This document shows, one piece after another, positions 5,271 through 6,022 of a stretch of DNA of 6,022 nucleotides. Position 1 is the stretch's first letter, and each line of letters opens with the position of its first letter. Source of the stretch: Chloroflexota bacterium (lineage in GTDB: Bacteria > Chloroflexota > UBA6077 > JACCZL01); contig JADLFM010000219.1 in the NCBI GenBank assembly GCA_020845495.1, forward strand, positions 1 through 6,022, given 5' to 3'. The notes under the pieces were generated by a model. That model worked only from the letters and a program-made list of their open reading frames with translations. It did no database searches and was not told where the DNA came from. The position numbers were made by a program, and so were the translations under genes.

Positions 5271-5310
5271 TTGTGACGTTGGGAGACCCAGGGTATCCTG
5301 GAGGTATCGC
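5271..5310 (+). promoter_or_regulatory. Putative promoter of the DUF2182 gene with an overlapping dyad
   Basis: TTGTGA (5271-5276) and TATCCT (5294-5299) are 17 bp apart, a sigma70-like arrangement ending 38 nt before the start codon. A dyad CCAGG-GTAT-CCTGG (5288-5301) overlaps the -10 box. An alternative reading is TTGGGA (5279-5284) and TATCGC (5305-5310) 20 bp apart with the dyad between them, the layout of MerR-type metal-responsive promoters. Both readings are inferred; the boxes are imperfect. Confidence 0.45.
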
Positions 5311-5337
5311 GGAGCGTGCCCGGTGGAGGGGCAGCCA

Positions 5338-6022
5338 ATGTTTGCGATGAGGCAGCCAGCCGACGAGGGAGACGGTCCCCGCCTCGGACGCGAGCGCGGA
5401 ACAATCGTCACGGTCGCAGCCGTGATCGGCCTCAGCATCGTGGCCTGGGTCGCGGTCATCGCCGATGCGATGCGCGCTGCCAGCACGAGCATGGACTCGG
5501 CGTCGAGCACCATGGGCGACATGAGTATGGGGGCCTCCGGCGGCGCCGCGTCAGCCTCGGCAGCGCTGGCGTTCCTGATCGCCTGGGGCGTCATGATGGC
5601 GGCGATGATGCTTCCGAGCGCTGCTCCAATGATTGGCCTCTATGGAGCGATTCATCGGAATGCTGACCAGTCTGGACAGGGGGGCGTCGCTACCGGCCTG
5701 TTCGCCCTGGTGTACGTGCTTGCGTGGGTCCTGTTCGGGATCCCGGTCTACGGGGCACAGGTGGCCGTCACCATGCTCGCGGATGCGACCCCAACGCTGG
5801 CCAAAGCATTCCCGTATGCCGTGGCTCTGGTGCTCGCGGTTGCCGGTGCGTACCAGTTCTCACCGCTGAAGGTCGCCTGCCTGCGCGCTTGTCGAAGCCC
5901 GCTCGGATTCCTGATGGCACGCTGGCGGGCCGGCCACCTTGGGACGCTACGGCTGGCTCTCACCCACGCGGTCTACTGCATCGGCTGTTGCTGGGCCCTG
6001 ATGACCGTCCTGGTGGCCGCCG
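5338..6022 (+). CDS. DUF2182-family predicted metal-binding integral membrane protein (3' end outside window)
   Basis: 228 residues are visible, open at the right edge. ATG 5338 is supported by GGAGGG (5325-5330) 7 nt upstream. Membrane segments: about 22-44, 76-103, 118-145, 157-175 and 205-228. Between the first two lies a Met/Ser-rich loop (SMDSASSTMGDMSMGASGG, 51-69) that could bind soft metals on the outer face. Family signatures: WGVMMAAMMLPSAAP (83-97); GAYQFSPLKVACLRACRSPL (170-189); and HAVYCIGCCWALM (210-222) with His210, Cys214, Cys217 and Cys218. DUF2182 (COG5486) is described only as a predicted metal-binding membrane protein; the reaction is unknown. It probably had its own promoter before the IS arrived. 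The metal ATPase on the other side of the IS makes a metal-related role plausible but unproven. Confidence 0.88.
   Translation, partial: MFAMRQPADEGDGPRLGRERGTIVTVAAVIGLSIVAWVAVIADAMRAASTSMDSASSTMGDMSMGASGGAASASAALAFLIAWGVMMAAMMLPSAAPMIGLYGAIHRNADQSGQGGVATGLFALVYVLAWVLFGIPVYGAQVAVTMLADATPTLAKAFPYAVALVLAVAGAYQFSPLKVACLRACRSPLGFLMARWRAGHLGTLRLALTHAVYCIGCCWALMTVLVAA

Noticed and set aside
1..6022. CRISPR arrays, tRNA or rRNA genes, riboswitches
   Set aside because: No regularly spaced repeats, cloverleaf-like sequence, rRNA segment or known riboswitch core was seen.

Overview
The window is high-GC bacterial DNA (roughly two thirds G+C by eye) with strong AGGAGG-type ribosome binding sites. Gene content and style (a P1B metal ATPase with a CPD motif, a DUF2182 membrane protein, and a short REP-like repeat inside a gene) fit a Chloroflexota (Thermomicrobia-like) or Actinomycetota genome. 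No rRNA or marker gene is present, so the taxonomy is a guess.

Layout, left to right. (1) Positions 3-1262 hold the C-terminal 419 residues of a heavy-metal P1B-type ATPase on the + strand. It has a CPD metal-site motif and a REP-like repeat carried in frame. A perfect 34-bp palindrome follows it (1279-1312). (2) Positions 1322-5197 are one insertion sequence of the IS5 family (IS427-like). It has 12-bp terminal inverted repeats and a TTA target duplication, and its transposase is split over two frames with a slippery A4G7 run. (3) This IS is itself interrupted. A 2.9-kb element (about 2074-4986) sits exactly at the Trp-Val-Val-Glu codons carrying the catalytic glutamate of the transposase, flanked by an 8-bp direct repeat TGGGTGGT. 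Joining the two flanks at that repeat restores a continuous transposase frame of about 284 residues and an IS of about 963 bp. The inserted element encodes, on the - strand, a large serine recombinase (721 aa), a 113-aa multi-Cys zinc-finger protein translationally coupled to its 3' end, and a short, apparently frameshifted ORF overlapping its 5' end. (4) After the IS come a likely promoter region and the start of a DUF2182 (predicted metal-binding) membrane protein gene, which runs off the right edge.

Interpretation. The ancestral locus was probably metal ATPase, palindrome/terminator, then DUF2182 gene: a metal-handling neighbourhood. An IS5-type element landed between the two genes, and a minimal serine-recombinase element then integrated site-specifically into the IS transposase. 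The nested structure, with both sets of boundaries readable to the base, is the most interesting thing here. The recombinase may use a conserved transposase codon block as its attB site.
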